Positions 42,272-51,404 of a stretch of DNA of 64,000 bases are shown in pieces (position 1 is the stretch's first letter; every line of letters starts with the position of its first letter). Origin of the DNA: Paenibacillus plantarum (lineage in GTDB: Bacteria; Bacillota; Bacilli; Paenibacillales; NBRC-103111); assembly GCF_013141695.1 (NCBI RefSeq), contig NZ_WHNY01000093.1:1-64000 (forward strand), read 5' to 3'. The translations under genes were made by a program, and so were the position numbers. Under the pieces are notes generated by a model that made no database searches, was not told the origin of the DNA, and saw only the letters and a program-made list of their open reading frames with translations.

Positions 42272-43579
42272 CTACTTAAAGGATTTAAATACAGCCTCGC
42301 CGCCACTGGCACTCCCTCTACGCGACCAGATCACAACAGGGATCAACAACAGAGATAGGAATCCCCCCGCCAAAGACAACCAAGCAAAGCTTGAATGCGC
42401 AACAACCATGCCTGACAAAGCTCCGCCAGATGCTCCCGCTAACGAGACTAAGACATCGACAGTCCCTTGCGTCCTCGCACGTGTTGCCGGTGTTGTCGCA
42501 TCAATAATCTGCGCAGTACCGCTGATTAAACCGAAATTCCAGCCAAGTCCGAGCAAGGCCAGCGCGACAATGAGCCAGGGCATCGAATCCGCTGGCGCCC
42601 ATGCAGCAAACAGTCCGGCCAATAGCAGCGTAACCCCAGATGCACAGGACATAAAGATGCGCCCTAGTTTATCCACAAGTATACCCGTTACCAAGGAAGG
42701 CAAGAACATCGCTGCGACATGGATGCCAATTACCATGCCGACCGCATCTAAGCCGTGTCCATGATGCTTCATATGGATCGGCGTCATCGTCATGATTGCT
42801 ACCATGACAATCTGCGTCAACACCATCACCGTGGTCCCGATGAGGATTCCTCGGTTACGCCCAGCTGGCACTGACGGATTCGCAGAAACCGCCCCCTGCG
42901 CTTGATTCGTTTCCTGTGCCTCGGCAATCGCTTTAGCTACGATATAAGGATCGGGCCGGAGCCATACCCACAACACCAAGCCCGCCAGCACAAAAGCCGC
43001 AGCGGCTAGCATGAATGGCCCTGTCAGCGCTGGTGCACCGACGGATGTCGCGAATTGCCCCATCACTCCCACTAAATTCGGCCCTGCGACTGCACCAAAC
43101 GTCGTGAAGACCATGGCTAAGCTAATCGCTCTTGCCCGCTGCTTAGGCCTAGCCAAGTCGGTTCCCGCATAACGTGTTTGGAGATTCGTTGATGTGCCTG
43201 CGCCGTAAATCAGCATCGAGAGAAACAGAAGTGGCAGGCTATTCGCAATAGCTGCGAATACGACGCCCATAGCCCCTACTCCTCCTGCGAGGAAACCGGC
43301 TGTTAAGCCTACCCTCCGGCCATAACGCCCAGACAGTCGTCCAACTATCCAGGCGGACGAAGCAGCACCTAGCGTCAACAATGCCGAAGGGATACCAGCC
43401 AAGCTGTCCGTTCCAAGCATATCTTGTGCGAGTAACGCTCCGACCGTCACACCTGCCGCGAGCCCTGCCCCGCCGAATAGTTGAGCGACGATGACTGTGC
43501 GTAAAGTTTTACGATAGAGGTGCTGCTGTTTTTCTGGAGAATGCTTATATGCTTGAATCCATTCGCTGTCTTCAGCCAT
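42272..43579 (-). CDS. MFS transporter
   Basis: A 435-residue major facilitator protein with twelve predicted helices in two halves and a cytoplasmic linker near residues 205-230. The helix 2-3 loop GRLSGRYGRRVGLTAGF is the MFS signature motif A. A second copy, GILVDKLGRIF, sits in the other half. Substrate is unknown; drug efflux is typical for such proteins. RBS GGGGAGG lies eleven bases before the ATG. The gene is separate from the ABC operon, with its own terminator. Confidence 0.88.
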   Translation of the reverse strand: MAEDSEWIQAYKHSPEKQQHLYRKTLRTVIVAQLFGGAGLAAGVTVGALLAQDMLGTDSLAGIPSALLTLGAASSAWIVGRLSGRYGRRVGLTAGFLAGGVGAMGVVFAAIANSLPLLFLSMLIYGAGTSTNLQTRYAGTDLARPKQRARAISLAMVFTTFGAVAGPNLVGVMGQFATSVGAPALTGPFMLAAAAFVLAGLVLWVWLRPDPYIVAKAIAEAQETNQAQGAVSANPSVPAGRNRGILIGTTVMVLTQIVMVAIMTMTPIHMKHHGHGLDAVGMVIGIHVAAMFLPSLVTGILVDKLGRIFMSCASGVTLLLAGLFAAWAPADSMPWLIVALALLGLGWNFGLISGTAQIIDATTPATRARTQGTVDVLVSLAGASGGALSGMVVAHSSFAWLSLAGGFLSLLLIPVVIWSRRGSASGGEAVFKSFK

Positions 43580-43649
43580 TTCCTAATCTTCCTCCCCTGC
43601 TACAAAACGCCTTTTGTCACTATCATACCTGCGTCAGGAGTTATTGGCT

Positions 43650-43877
43650 ATGTTAAATCCCTTTTTCTCATTGCCTTATCCCGCCGGTCGCGTTACGTTG
43701 TTTCCTAGGAAACTAGATGTCAAAGGAGCTGTTCCTATAGGAATTTCAGAAAACTTAGGTTCACGAATTTCGCATAAAACTATCGTCATGAACAAGCAAC
43801 AAATTGCTGAGCATACCTTTATAATCACACTTAAGCTGGATCGCTTACTTTCAAAATCAGAAGATGCCGACGCTTAA
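43650..43877 (+). CDS. Small hypothetical protein
   Basis: A 75-residue frame starting at ATG 43650 with AGGAG nine bases upstream, divergent from the MFS gene. It has no recognised domain, signal peptide or membrane helix; the C-terminus is charged (DRLLSKSEDADA). The good RBS is the main support. A longer frame from 43614 lacks one. It could be a real small protein or chance. Confidence 0.45.
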   Translation: MLNPFFSLPYPAGRVTLFPRKLDVKGAVPIGISENLGSRISHKTIVMNKQQIAEHTFIITLKLDRLLSKSEDADA

Positions 43878-43984
43878 GAACGCTGATCTACACGAATAAA
43901 GTGCTGTCCCAAAAAACAGCCCTGAGAAAGGTTTGAGGTTGATTTGTAGCTTGCGAACGCAAGGTGAGTGCCGATTCGTCTTTA

Positions 43985-44180
43985 GATGCATAAAATACAG
44001 CTAATTTGCTCGAATTTGACGTATTTCCGTAAATATATGGAAAAAGCACATTTAATTTGTATGAAATTTAAAGAATCGAGCAAATCGAAGGAATTTAACT
44101 ACAGGAAATACAGTTAATCTTTGGAATTCGAGAATTCCACTTCAAATAGATGGAGAAAATCCAGTTAAATTGCGGGAAGC
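43985..44180. repeat. Intergenic AT-rich repeat, locus D
   Basis: Contains GGAAATACAG (44104-44113) with ACAGTTAAT at 44110-44118, AAAATACAGC near 43992 and AAAATCCAGTTAAAT near 44155, plus repeated GCTCGAATT/GAGCAAATCGAA words. It fills most of the gene-free 43878-44207; 43878-43984 shows no gene. Confidence 0.55.
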
Positions 44181-44207
44181 AGGTTCCTTGATCATCGGTC
44201 ATTAATG

Positions 44208-44257
44208 AAAAACGAGGCTGTTTCAAAAAGCCTAAATTGACTTTTGAGACAACCTCT
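44208..44257 (-). terminator. Terminator of the rhodanese gene
   Basis: Minus-strand stem GAGGTTGTCTCAAAAG / CTTTTTGAAACAGCCTC with a bulge, followed by GTTTTTC, 11 bp after the stop. Confidence 0.75.
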
Positions 44258-44268
44258 TTTCGTTATTT

Positions 44269-44706
44269 TCACCCGATTAAAGGGGCTGTTTGGCCAAGCG
44301 TTCCTTCGACCTCATTCCCTTCTTTCCTCCAGTACTCGATACCGCCTAACATTTCTTTCACCTTGAACCCTAGACCTGAGAGACGAGCTGCTCCTTTCGT
44401 TCCGCCATTGCAAGCTGGTCCCCAGCAGTAGACGACAATTGTTTGATCTTCGGAAAAGGAAGCCGTCGTTTCGACGTTGATTAGGTTGGAAGGAAGGTTA
44501 ATCGCACCCGGAACATGGCATTCTCCATAGGCTTTTGCACTGCGAACATCGATGAGCAGGAAGTCATTGTAGCCATGCTGCATGTCGTAACGTACATCCG
44601 CAACGTCCGTTTCCACCGAAAGCTTATTCATATAGTGCTGGTGCGTATACTCCGGTGATGCAGCAGGCGTCTCAAGAACGAGCGATTTGGTTGTTTGAAT
44701 AGTCAT
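44269..44706 (-). CDS. Single-domain rhodanese
   Basis: A 145-residue rhodanese-like sulfur transferase. DFLLIDVRSAKAYGECHVPGAINLP is the N-terminal rhodanese motif and VVYCWGPACNGGTKGAARL the active-site region, where the first cysteine (YCWG) is the likely persulfide carrier; a second cysteine lies four residues later. It is cytoplasmic, with no signal peptide. RBS GGAGG precedes the ATG. A LysR gene lies 92 bp upstream in the same direction. The exact sulfur acceptor is unknown. Confidence 0.85.
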   Translation of the reverse strand: MTIQTTKSLVLETPAASPEYTHQHYMNKLSVETDVADVRYDMQHGYNDFLLIDVRSAKAYGECHVPGAINLPSNLINVETTASFSEDQTIVVYCWGPACNGGTKGAARLSGLGFKVKEMLGGIEYWRKEGNEVEGTLGQTAPLIG

Positions 44707-44798
44707 TTGGGTTACCTCCAGTGGGTTTGTCGATTTCTTGATGTTAATGTATCACAACCCTAAACACTGGAGTTATCGATAGTTATCGAACCTATACT

Positions 44799-45686
44799 TC
44801 AGTCATTTCGATAGTTGGCGCCGCCGAGTACCTCTAGAAATCCTAGATAGGCTTTCGATTTCCATTTTTTCTTAGCGATAATCAATTGCGTGTAGAACTT
44901 ACATGCCGGATGAACAAAAGGAATCGCGACGATCTGGCCTTTGCGCATTTCCTCGGCGACGGCAATTCGGGGCAATAATGCAATACCAAGACCGTAGATC
45001 ACGCACTGCTTGATCGCCTCCAGGTTGCCGAATTCGTAAGATAAGTTGTAACTTACCTGATGTCCTTTCAACACCTTAAGTAACATAGCGCGGTATGTAC
45101 AGCCATCCTCCGTCAGGATCAGGGATTCATTCTGCAGATCTTCCACGTGAACTTCATTTTGCCCAGCTAATTTATGATCGGGACTAACAATGATGACAAG
45201 TGGTTCTTCCCTCAAAATACGGCTCTCCAGCTCAGGATCCGTAAATGGCGGGTCCAGAATGATCCCGATGTCCAGTACGCCTTCTTTCACCGATTCAATA
45301 ATGAAGGGCTCATTCCCCGGTTGAATGACAATGTTGACGTCTGGGTAATCGCGGCGATAAGCCTGTAGATACGGGGGTAAATAGAAAGCCGCTAGCGTCT
45401 CAATCGTCCCGATCGTGAGCGTCCCTTTGGATTGCTTGGATACGACTTCCTTGGACTCTTCATGTAACCTATGAATATCATTCGCGTATTGCAGGAGTGC
45501 TTCTCCAGCCATCGTTAATTTCATACTCCGTCCAAAACGTTCCAAGAGAACAACCCCATAGGATTCCTCAAGCTTCTGAATTTGGGCTGTGATGCTTGAT
45601 TGCGCATAACCTAGCGTTTCCGCTGCCCGCGTGAAACTTCCCCACTTCGCCACTTCCCGAAATGTCCTCAAATACGTCATTTCCAT
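44799..45686 (-). CDS. LysR-family transcriptional regulator
   Basis: A 295-residue regulator with N-terminal winged HTH (YLRTFREVAKWGSFTRAAETLGYAQSSITAQIQKLE) and an effector-binding domain (about 90-290) of the CysB/CbbR-like group. The start is ATG 45686; GGAGG lies nine bases upstream, while an in-frame GTG at 45701 overlaps that site. It may control the rhodanese gene downstream, but no operator was identified. The effector is unknown. Confidence 0.9.
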   Translation of the reverse strand: MEMTYLRTFREVAKWGSFTRAAETLGYAQSSITAQIQKLEESYGVVLLERFGRSMKLTMAGEALLQYANDIHRLHEESKEVVSKQSKGTLTIGTIETLAAFYLPPYLQAYRRDYPDVNIVIQPGNEPFIIESVKEGVLDIGIILDPPFTDPELESRILREEPLVIIVSPDHKLAGQNEVHVEDLQNESLILTEDGCTYRAMLLKVLKGHQVSYNLSYEFGNLEAIKQCVIYGLGIALLPRIAVAEEMRKGQIVAIPFVHPACKFYTQLIIAKKKWKSKAYLGFLEVLGGANYRND

Positions 45687-45755
45687 AGATCTCACCTCCA
45701 CCTAGGAGCATTCCTCTATTTGAAATATAACAAGGACCTACGGTCTTATCAACTA

Positions 45756-46952
45756 TCATGATTTCACATCGAATCGACTTCTAATAAACTTTTTACGTGG
45801 AGAATGGGTCGCACAAAGGATTTCCACGTATTGATCGAACGTCTCTGTGAGGACTTCATATTGGAAACTGGACTTCGCACGTCTGTAACCACCTTGTACA
45901 AGCCTTTCTCTGAACGCCTCATCCCTTGCCAACTGGAGAACGCTTTCTACAATTTCGGCATGTGAATTTGGATCCACGAGAACGCCTGTCACTCCATCAA
46001 GTACCGCTTCTAGAGCACCACCGGATCTTCCAGCAATAACCGGGATACCCGTCGATGCCGCTTCCAGATATACAATGCCAAACCCTTCTGCATCCCCCGT
46101 CTCCAGTTCCCTGCATACCATAACGAACTGATCAGCCAAGTTATAATAGTCATTCAATTCCTCACCGCCGCTTACGCTTCCAATGAACATGACAGCATTC
46201 GTAACGCCTGTAGTACTGGCAAGCTGCTCGAGGCGGGCCCGATCTGGACCATCACCAATAATGACATACACCGCATTGGGAATGTGTTGGATAATTTGGG
46301 GCATCGATTCAATGACCCGATCTTGCCCTTTTCGCGTGACTAATCTCCCTACGGATAAAATAATATATTTACCTTCAAGCCCATGCCGTCGAAGTAACTC
46401 CACATTGACAGGTTTCCGCTCAAAAACGGCCTCTACGCCAGGATGCACAAGACTAATACGAGAAGGATTAACCCCATAATCCTCCACGAACCTTTTAGTA
46501 AATAAACTATTCGTCAACACGCCATCAGCATGTATCAATATTTGTTTAACTAAATAATTTAAGCCGAAAAAACGGCGAAACATTAGCATATCCATGCCAT
46601 GTGTCGAAATGACATAGCGCCGCCCGCCAAACACTTTAAACAGCAATCCAATGAAACCGATTAACACATAGCCATATACTGTGACATCTGGTTCTTCAAC
46701 CGTCATCATCTTTTTCACGTGGCTGAACAGTCGTCCCCAACTTAAAAAGTGTGCACGTTCTCCACGCATAAATGACCCACGCACTGTCCGAAAGGTCTGT
46801 TCGTCATCGAATGCTTCACTCCCCGGATACTCAGGAGCCAGCACGGTAATGTCATGTTTGGTATGTTTGGACAGGTTGAAGTAATAACTTTGCATCCCAC
46901 CGATTCCTGGTGGAAATACCCCTGTAACTAGTACGACCTTTTTACGATTCAT
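45756..46952 (-). CDS. Glycosyltransferase family 4
   Basis: A 398-residue GT-B retaining glycosyltransferase. The N-terminal Rossmann half opens with VTGVFPPGIGGMQSYYFNLS, a typical GT4 start, and the C-terminal half has ILSVGRLVTRKGQDRVI and the EGFGIVYLEAASTGIPVIAG donor-binding motif with the E-x7-E spacing. It transfers a sugar to an unknown acceptor, probably a cell-surface glycan or glycolipid. GAGGAAGG precedes the ATG. It stands alone, with no polysaccharide cluster around it. Confidence 0.9.
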   Translation of the reverse strand: MNRKKVVLVTGVFPPGIGGMQSYYFNLSKHTKHDITVLAPEYPGSEAFDDEQTFRTVRGSFMRGERAHFLSWGRLFSHVKKMMTVEEPDVTVYGYVLIGFIGLLFKVFGGRRYVISTHGMDMLMFRRFFGLNYLVKQILIHADGVLTNSLFTKRFVEDYGVNPSRISLVHPGVEAVFERKPVNVELLRRHGLEGKYIILSVGRLVTRKGQDRVIESMPQIIQHIPNAVYVIIGDGPDRARLEQLASTTGVTNAVMFIGSVSGGEELNDYYNLADQFVMVCRELETGDAEGFGIVYLEAASTGIPVIAGRSGGALEAVLDGVTGVLVDPNSHAEIVESVLQLARDEAFRERLVQGGYRRAKSSFQYEVLTETFDQYVEILCATHSPRKKFIRSRFDVKS

Positions 46953-47301
46953 AACTTCTCACCTTCCTCGCGAGTCTGCTGACCATTTGAATACTCATCC
47001 AGAATGTGATTTCTGCCATCACGTTCCATAACCGAGCAATGATCGATATCTGCACCGCCACATCTGTAGGTAACTTAAGCGAATAAACCAAGCAATCATG
47101 CCGTTGCGAACGTACCCGCAGCATATAAGATGCTGATACATCGCCTCGTTTCCTCTCGTTAACTTAGCGTAATCCACACATTGTATTACTTAATTGTAAG
47201 GGGTATAACAGGTAAATATTTTTGTTTTGTTAATTTAGCGAGAGGTTAGCTAGGCATGAAAAAAAGCGCTCTCTCACCCTCCGGCGGAAGAACGCTTTTA
47301 C
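46953..47301. other. 349-bp intergenic region upstream of the glycosyltransferase
   Basis: No supported gene. A 60-codon frame (46942-47124) overlapping the glycosyltransferase start lacks a well-placed RBS. It holds the glycosyltransferase promoter region and, at its far end, the terminator of the LemA partner gene. Confidence 0.6.
47259..47299 (-). terminator. Terminator of the LemA operon
   Basis: Imperfect minus-strand stem with outer arms AAAAGCG/CGCTTTT, followed by TTTTTTT, 3 bp after the partner gene stop. Confidence 0.75.
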
Positions 47302-48429
47302 TTATGAATGCAATGTCATCTTCCGTCGACGATGGAGGAAGGATTTGATGCATCTGTACATGTAACATGCCAGCAGAGACATCTCAAGTCCCCAAATGAT
47401 ATAGATCGACGTATCACTTACTTCAATTTGCAAATAGTCAAAGTCCGCAAACTGCTTTCTCACGAATTGATCCGCCACCATCTGAGCTACATGATCCACG
47501 ATCGGCGCAAAATCCTTGCCATACCCCTGCTCCGTCATATAATCCTGCACCTCAAGCTTGAGCATATCCACTTCACTCCATGAGAAAGCATGCACCCAAT
47601 TCATAGAGCCATCCGAAGCCGGGCTAAAACTCACGATGAAATCATTCTTGTTGCCGTTCTTCCATTTATCCTGGAGGGCATAGCCATATTCTTGCGGCAG
47701 ATCCATCCCCATATTCACAAAAATCAAATTCACCTGCTTCCACGACTTCGTCTCTCCAGGTTGTTCGGGATCTGGCACTGCTTTGTTGAGTTCGGAATTC
47801 CAAGCTTGCAACGCCGCCAACGCTCTGGGCTTGTTCGGCACTTCTCCCACTATTCGATCGACTTGAAGCACCTCCGAAACGTGGCTTGGGTATCCAGGCA
47901 GTCCAGGGTAATCTTTTAGATCAATATCGTTATGCTTAAAAAGGCTGTAAGAGCTTCTCACCTTATTCACATACCTGTGTACAGAGGCCGAAGGTGTCCC
48001 AAGTGGATAGTATTTGGCCAACTCTCTTGTCGAATTAGGGGAGCGATTGGTGAAAGTAGTTCTTCCATCCATGGATTCATTGACCTCAAACCATCCGTTG
48101 TCCGAGGTTTTAATCTTGTTTATTTCCTTATGGTGCTCGAAATGCCCCGGCCTTTGGGTACACCTCTTGCGCCCATTGTCATCAGTCGAGCATTCTTCCT
48201 TACCTGGGATCCACTCGTCCCACTCTTCGATGTGCTCTAAGTCCGTTACACGCCCAGACCAGACCTCCGTATCCACTGTCCGTAGATAGAAATCACCGGC
48301 TACCACACTTGCGAATAGGATTACGGCGAGTAGCGATACTAGCACGTACCGCCACCATTTACGGGCCGTCACAAGTTCGATGGCAAAACCAACAATCAGT
48401 ACGAGGAATAACGCTGTCCAATACGCCAT
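47302..48429 (-). CDS. Membrane protein co-encoded with LemA
   Basis: A 375-residue protein with two N-terminal helices (about residues 3-20 and 28-46), a large extracytoplasmic domain (about 50-335) and a C-terminal helix (about 343-360) before a basic tail. The outer domain starts with a Trp/Glu-rich EEWDEWIPGKEECSTDDNG and has two cysteines nearby (EECS and RKRCTQRP), a possible disulfide. No family is recognised. It begins three bases after the LemA stop, with GAGG six bases upstream, so the two are coupled. The tandem arrangement suggests a LemA-associated envelope complex. Confidence 0.7.
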   Translation of the reverse strand: MAYWTALFLVLIVGFAIELVTARKWWRYVLVSLLAVILFASVVAGDFYLRTVDTEVWSGRVTDLEHIEEWDEWIPGKEECSTDDNGRKRCTQRPGHFEHHKEINKIKTSDNGWFEVNESMDGRTTFTNRSPNSTRELAKYYPLGTPSASVHRYVNKVRSSYSLFKHNDIDLKDYPGLPGYPSHVSEVLQVDRIVGEVPNKPRALAALQAWNSELNKAVPDPEQPGETKSWKQVNLIFVNMGMDLPQEYGYALQDKWKNGNKNDFIVSFSPASDGSMNWVHAFSWSEVDMLKLEVQDYMTEQGYGKDFAPIVDHVAQMVADQFVRKQFADFDYLQIEVSDTSIYIIWGLEMSLLACYMYRCIKSFLHRRRKMTLHS

Positions 48430-48432
48430 CTG

Positions 48433-48987
48433 CTACCTCAGCTTCACTTCGTTATCTTTGCCTGTCTGATACGCATCACTCGTGCGGTCTGAGGTAATAA
48501 TGAATTTCTCCGCGTCCATCGTTTCGAAATGGAAAATCGCATTCATCAGCACATGCTTCCGAATATGCGTATTATACTCACGGACTTGATCGGCAATTTT
48601 CTTCTGATTCCGGTCGAATTCAGTTCGCGCAGAAGATACTTCATTTTGCAGCTTCGTATACAACGTACTGCTCATCTGTGGGTTCTGCTCTTGGATCGTT
48701 TGGAAAAGAGCTTGTGTATTCGTGTAACGACCCGCGATAAGGTCGGTATATACCTTTTTGATATCATCAGCTTGCATGTCGGTGACTTGCGCCATCTCTT
48801 TGAATCGTTTCCACATGTTATCGTAGTTCGACTTATTCGCGACGTGCTGCGACTTGATCTTCTCATCTAGTGCAATCGCCGTCCCCCGTTGCCCCCATAC
48901 AACTGCTGCTGTAATGATCGCAATTAATACCAGTATTCCAATGAAACCAAGACAACCCACCACGAGAATCCCACTCTTGTTCCTCAT
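48433..48987 (-). CDS. LemA-family protein
   Basis: A 184-residue protein with an N-terminal membrane helix (about 8-32) and a helical extracytoplasmic domain of the LemA type: VANKSNYDNMWKRFKEMAQV, KKVYTDLIAGRYTNTQALFQ and EFDRNQKKIADQVREYNTHI. LemA proteins are linked with envelope stress and with membrane proteases in some bacteria; the mechanism is unclear. It is the first gene of a two-gene operon with the 375-residue membrane protein. Confidence 0.8.
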   Translation of the reverse strand: MRNKSGILVVGCLGFIGILVLIAIITAAVVWGQRGTAIALDEKIKSQHVANKSNYDNMWKRFKEMAQVTDMQADDIKKVYTDLIAGRYTNTQALFQTIQEQNPQMSSTLYTKLQNEVSSARTEFDRNQKKIADQVREYNTHIRKHVLMNAIFHFETMDAEKFIITSDRTSDAYQTGKDNEVKLR

Positions 48988-49117
48988 CTATAAGCCCCTC
49001 TGCCTAATTATTCCATCTAATTCTCTTATTCTAGCATATTGAGGGGACAAAATAGATCAAAATCTCACAAAAATTGCAGGGTGGGAGAAAGTCGGGAACG
49101 GATGACGAATGACCTTA

Positions 49118-49537
49118 TCATATGCCCAGCATGGGAAGATGCTTTCTGGTATGGTAAGTGAGAGACGATGAAATACATTGTTTTAATTCGTCGACAGGTA
49201 TTTCATCGTTCTCCTCGAACACAATCGCTCGATTGCCTTCAAATTTAAATTTATCTCTAAAAAGTTCCTTGAATGTGTCAACCAACATAGTATGACAGTT
49301 AAAATATATGGCATACTGATGCGGGTTAGATTTTTTCCAGTTTATTCTAATAGCACTCCCATTTTTTGTTAGGTAACTAGGCTCGCCCCATTTTAGTGTC
49401 TCTTCTACGGTACCAACGCCCTCGGTCTCAGCTGCAGTATCCAGAATTAGGTCGCGAAGAAACCACATCTTCTGTTGAATATGTTTGGGATAATGTTCAA
49501 ATACAGCGGCAACTTTCATGTTTTCAATCGAACTCAT
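49118..49537 (-). CDS. DUF1801 protein
   Basis: A 139-residue cytoplasmic protein of the DUF1801 (YdhG-like) family: FEHYPKHIQQKMWFLRDLIL at the N-terminus, TLKWGEPSYLTKNGSAIRINWKK in the middle and a C-terminal EIPVDELKQCISSSLTYHTRK. Relatives are frataxin-like-fold proteins of unknown function. GGGAGG precedes the ATG. It is monocistronic; a hairpin lies just upstream, closing the GyrI-like gene. Confidence 0.8.
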   Translation of the reverse strand: MSSIENMKVAAVFEHYPKHIQQKMWFLRDLILDTAAETEGVGTVEETLKWGEPSYLTKNGSAIRINWKKSNPHQYAIYFNCHTMLVDTFKELFRDKFKFEGNRAIVFEENDEIPVDELKQCISSSLTYHTRKHLPMLGI

Positions 49538-49564
49538 ATTGATCCTCCCTTTCCTTATTATTAT

Positions 49565-49604
49565 AAAGCCTCCAAATCCAAGCTTATGCTGGTTTGGAGG
49601 CTTT
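49565..49604 (-). terminator. Terminator of the GyrI-like gene
   Basis: Perfect 12-bp arms AAAGCCTCCAAA (49565-49576) and TTTGGAGGCTTT (49593-49604) with a 16-nt loop; the T-run on the minus strand is short. Confidence 0.7.
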
Positions 49605-49659
49605 GTCGTTGCAAGCTGGAATATCCTCGCATCATATTTTTTCGGGTGACGGCAACAGG

Positions 49660-50214
49660 CTATTGGCGTAAAGCGATATAAATTTCGGCTTGCCCGTCAT
49701 TCGGATTGATATTCTGTTTATAATACTCAAAATCGCCTGTGAACGCTCGTTCATTGCCGGATTGTCGCGACCATTGCCAAATATCGCCCCAAGCTCGCTG
49801 CACCATCTCTATAATCGGTCCCCGCTCTGTAACGAATACGGCGTATTTCGCAGCAGGAACTGTGAACGTAGAAACGGAATCTGGATATTGATCCTGCAAT
49901 TCTTCCCGAACGTTTACGCCAACCATTACTTCATACCGTCCGGCATCGCCCTGTTCGTAGTTGAAGTAACAGCTATAATGACCCTGTTGCTTAACATACG
50001 CGGCCAGTTGTCCGCCAATATCGTGTAAGTAGTATTGTTCAAATAGCTTGCCGATTTTGCCTTTATCACTAAATTCGGCTTCATTTGTTGTGACGACGCT
50101 AATTCCGGCTAGCGTGAAAGAGGGAAGTTCCTCTATACGTGCAGGCTCCATTGGTTTGCGGGTAGCCGATTCTACCGACAGTGAGTGTTTCAATTCAGAT
50201 TGGTCTTGTTTCAT
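49660..50214 (-). CDS. GyrI-like effector-binding domain protein
   Basis: A 184-residue stand-alone GyrI/AraC effector-binding (bacterial transcription activator, effector-binding) domain: ELPSFTLAGISVVTTNEAEF start, YEVMVGVNVREE core and the C-terminal FTGDFEYYKQ with the conserved glutamates. No DNA-binding domain. Such proteins bind small hydrophobic or cationic ligands. It lies 65 bp downstream of the WYL regulator on the same strand and is probably co-expressed or regulated by it. Confidence 0.82.
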   Translation of the reverse strand: MKQDQSELKHSLSVESATRKPMEPARIEELPSFTLAGISVVTTNEAEFSDKGKIGKLFEQYYLHDIGGQLAAYVKQQGHYSCYFNYEQGDAGRYEVMVGVNVREELQDQYPDSVSTFTVPAAKYAVFVTERGPIIEMVQRAWGDIWQWSRQSGNERAFTGDFEYYKQNINPNDGQAEIYIALRQ

Positions 50215-50278
50215 TACTAATCATTCTCCTTTAATTGGAATGCATTTAGTATAAAACAACAAACCTGACATCTTTCTG

Positions 50279-51232
50279 TCAGGTTGATTTCTCTCTGCGA
50301 TATATTTTCGCAACTTGCTCTGCACGACTAGCAATAATATCCCGCAGATGGGGTGGCTCAAGAACCTCTGCATGGTGACCCAAGCCGAGAATGAATCTAT
50401 ACAACCAATCATCTTCCGGGTATGCCTTCCTTACTAGCCAACTACCGTGTTCATCTGGCACAAGCCCTTCGATGCCAAACCACTCCTCAGCCAAATGACG
50501 AGAATCAGCATGGAAACGCAAGACGATCTCTGTCACCTGGGACGGCTCGCTTGGGTTTTGACCCGTGTCACGTTCTTGCATCGGAAGCTCTCGGCGAATA
50601 AATACTCTTCCCGGGGCTATCTCCAGCTCCTTCATTCTCTTTAGCTTGAACAGCCGAAACTGCTCTTTCTCCAGGCAGTAGGCTTGCAGGTACCACTGTC
50701 TCCCTTTTAAGATGAGCATATACGGCTCTACCGTACGGTATGATATTTCACCTTCGGCATTGGAATAGGTAAATCTAGCTATCAGACACTTATCTACGGC
50801 TTCCTTTAATAGCTGAAGTTTCGGTTGCAACTCTTCATTGCCGTCCCAAGGCGAGTAGTCAATCAACACGCTGTTCGTCTTATGTTGGAAATCTTCGGAG
50901 TATGCAGGCGGGACAACGCTATGGATTTTCTCCAATAACCGCAGTTGTTGCTCGTTGCCGTATGAGGTTGAGATGCTGCGGAGGGCGGTAACGATGTCCG
51001 CAAGCTCATTGTTGGTAAGTACATTATGATCCAAGCGGTAACCATCCATCAATCCAATGCCACCATTCGTTCCCTGATAGGTGACGATAGGGATGCCAGC
51101 CCCATTAATTACTTCAACATCTCGATATATCGTTCGTATGGACACCTCGAACCGCTCCGCGAGCTCCTTGGCTTGCACCACACGGCGGTTCAGAAGCAGA
51201 ATAATTATGGATAAGAGCCTTTCCAGCTTCAC
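50279..51232 (-). CDS. WYL-domain HTH regulator (YafY/DeoR-like)
   Basis: A 317-residue regulator with an N-terminal winged HTH (KELAERFEVSIRTIYRDVEVINGAGIPI) and a WYL domain (about 140-215, RTVEPYMLILKGRQWYLQAYC) with a C-terminal extension. The start is GTG 51232, with GGGGGA six bases before it; an in-frame ATG at 51262 lacks an RBS. WYL domains bind nucleotides or nucleic acids and regulate stress genes. It probably controls its own region, including the adjacent GyrI-like gene. Confidence 0.87.
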   Translation of the reverse strand: MKLERLLSIIILLLNRRVVQAKELAERFEVSIRTIYRDVEVINGAGIPIVTYQGTNGGIGLMDGYRLDHNVLTNNELADIVTALRSISTSYGNEQQLRLLEKIHSVVPPAYSEDFQHKTNSVLIDYSPWDGNEELQPKLQLLKEAVDKCLIARFTYSNAEGEISYRTVEPYMLILKGRQWYLQAYCLEKEQFRLFKLKRMKELEIAPGRVFIRRELPMQERDTGQNPSEPSQVTEIVLRFHADSRHLAEEWFGIEGLVPDEHGSWLVRKAYPEDDWLYRFILGLGHHAEVLEPPHLRDIIASRAEQVAKIYRREKST

Positions 51233-51349
51233 TATATGTCCCCCATCACAAAGAATATGCAAGCAGTTTGTTTCAATCGTATTGTCTCATAGGAATATAC
51301 GCCTGTGAATGATTATCTGCGTTGCACTGCCTCCGAAGCATCGCAAAAA

Positions 51350-51377
51350 GGCGTACAGTGATATTACACTGTACGCC
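51350..51377 (-). terminator. Terminator left behind the sulfurtransferase relic
   Basis: Perfect 11-bp arms GGCGTACAGTG and CACTGTACGCC with a 6-nt loop, then TTTTT on the minus strand. It sits 28 bp beyond the relic stop codon, so it probably once terminated that gene. Confidence 0.75.
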
Positions 51378-51404
51378 AATCTTCCGTCCCGCGCGGTCTT
51401 TTCG

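Noticed and set aside
46942..47124. 60-codon minus-strand frame overlapping the glycosyltransferase start
   Set aside because: No RBS at a sensible distance, and the frame contains no recognised domain; the glycosyltransferase has its own good RBS inside it.
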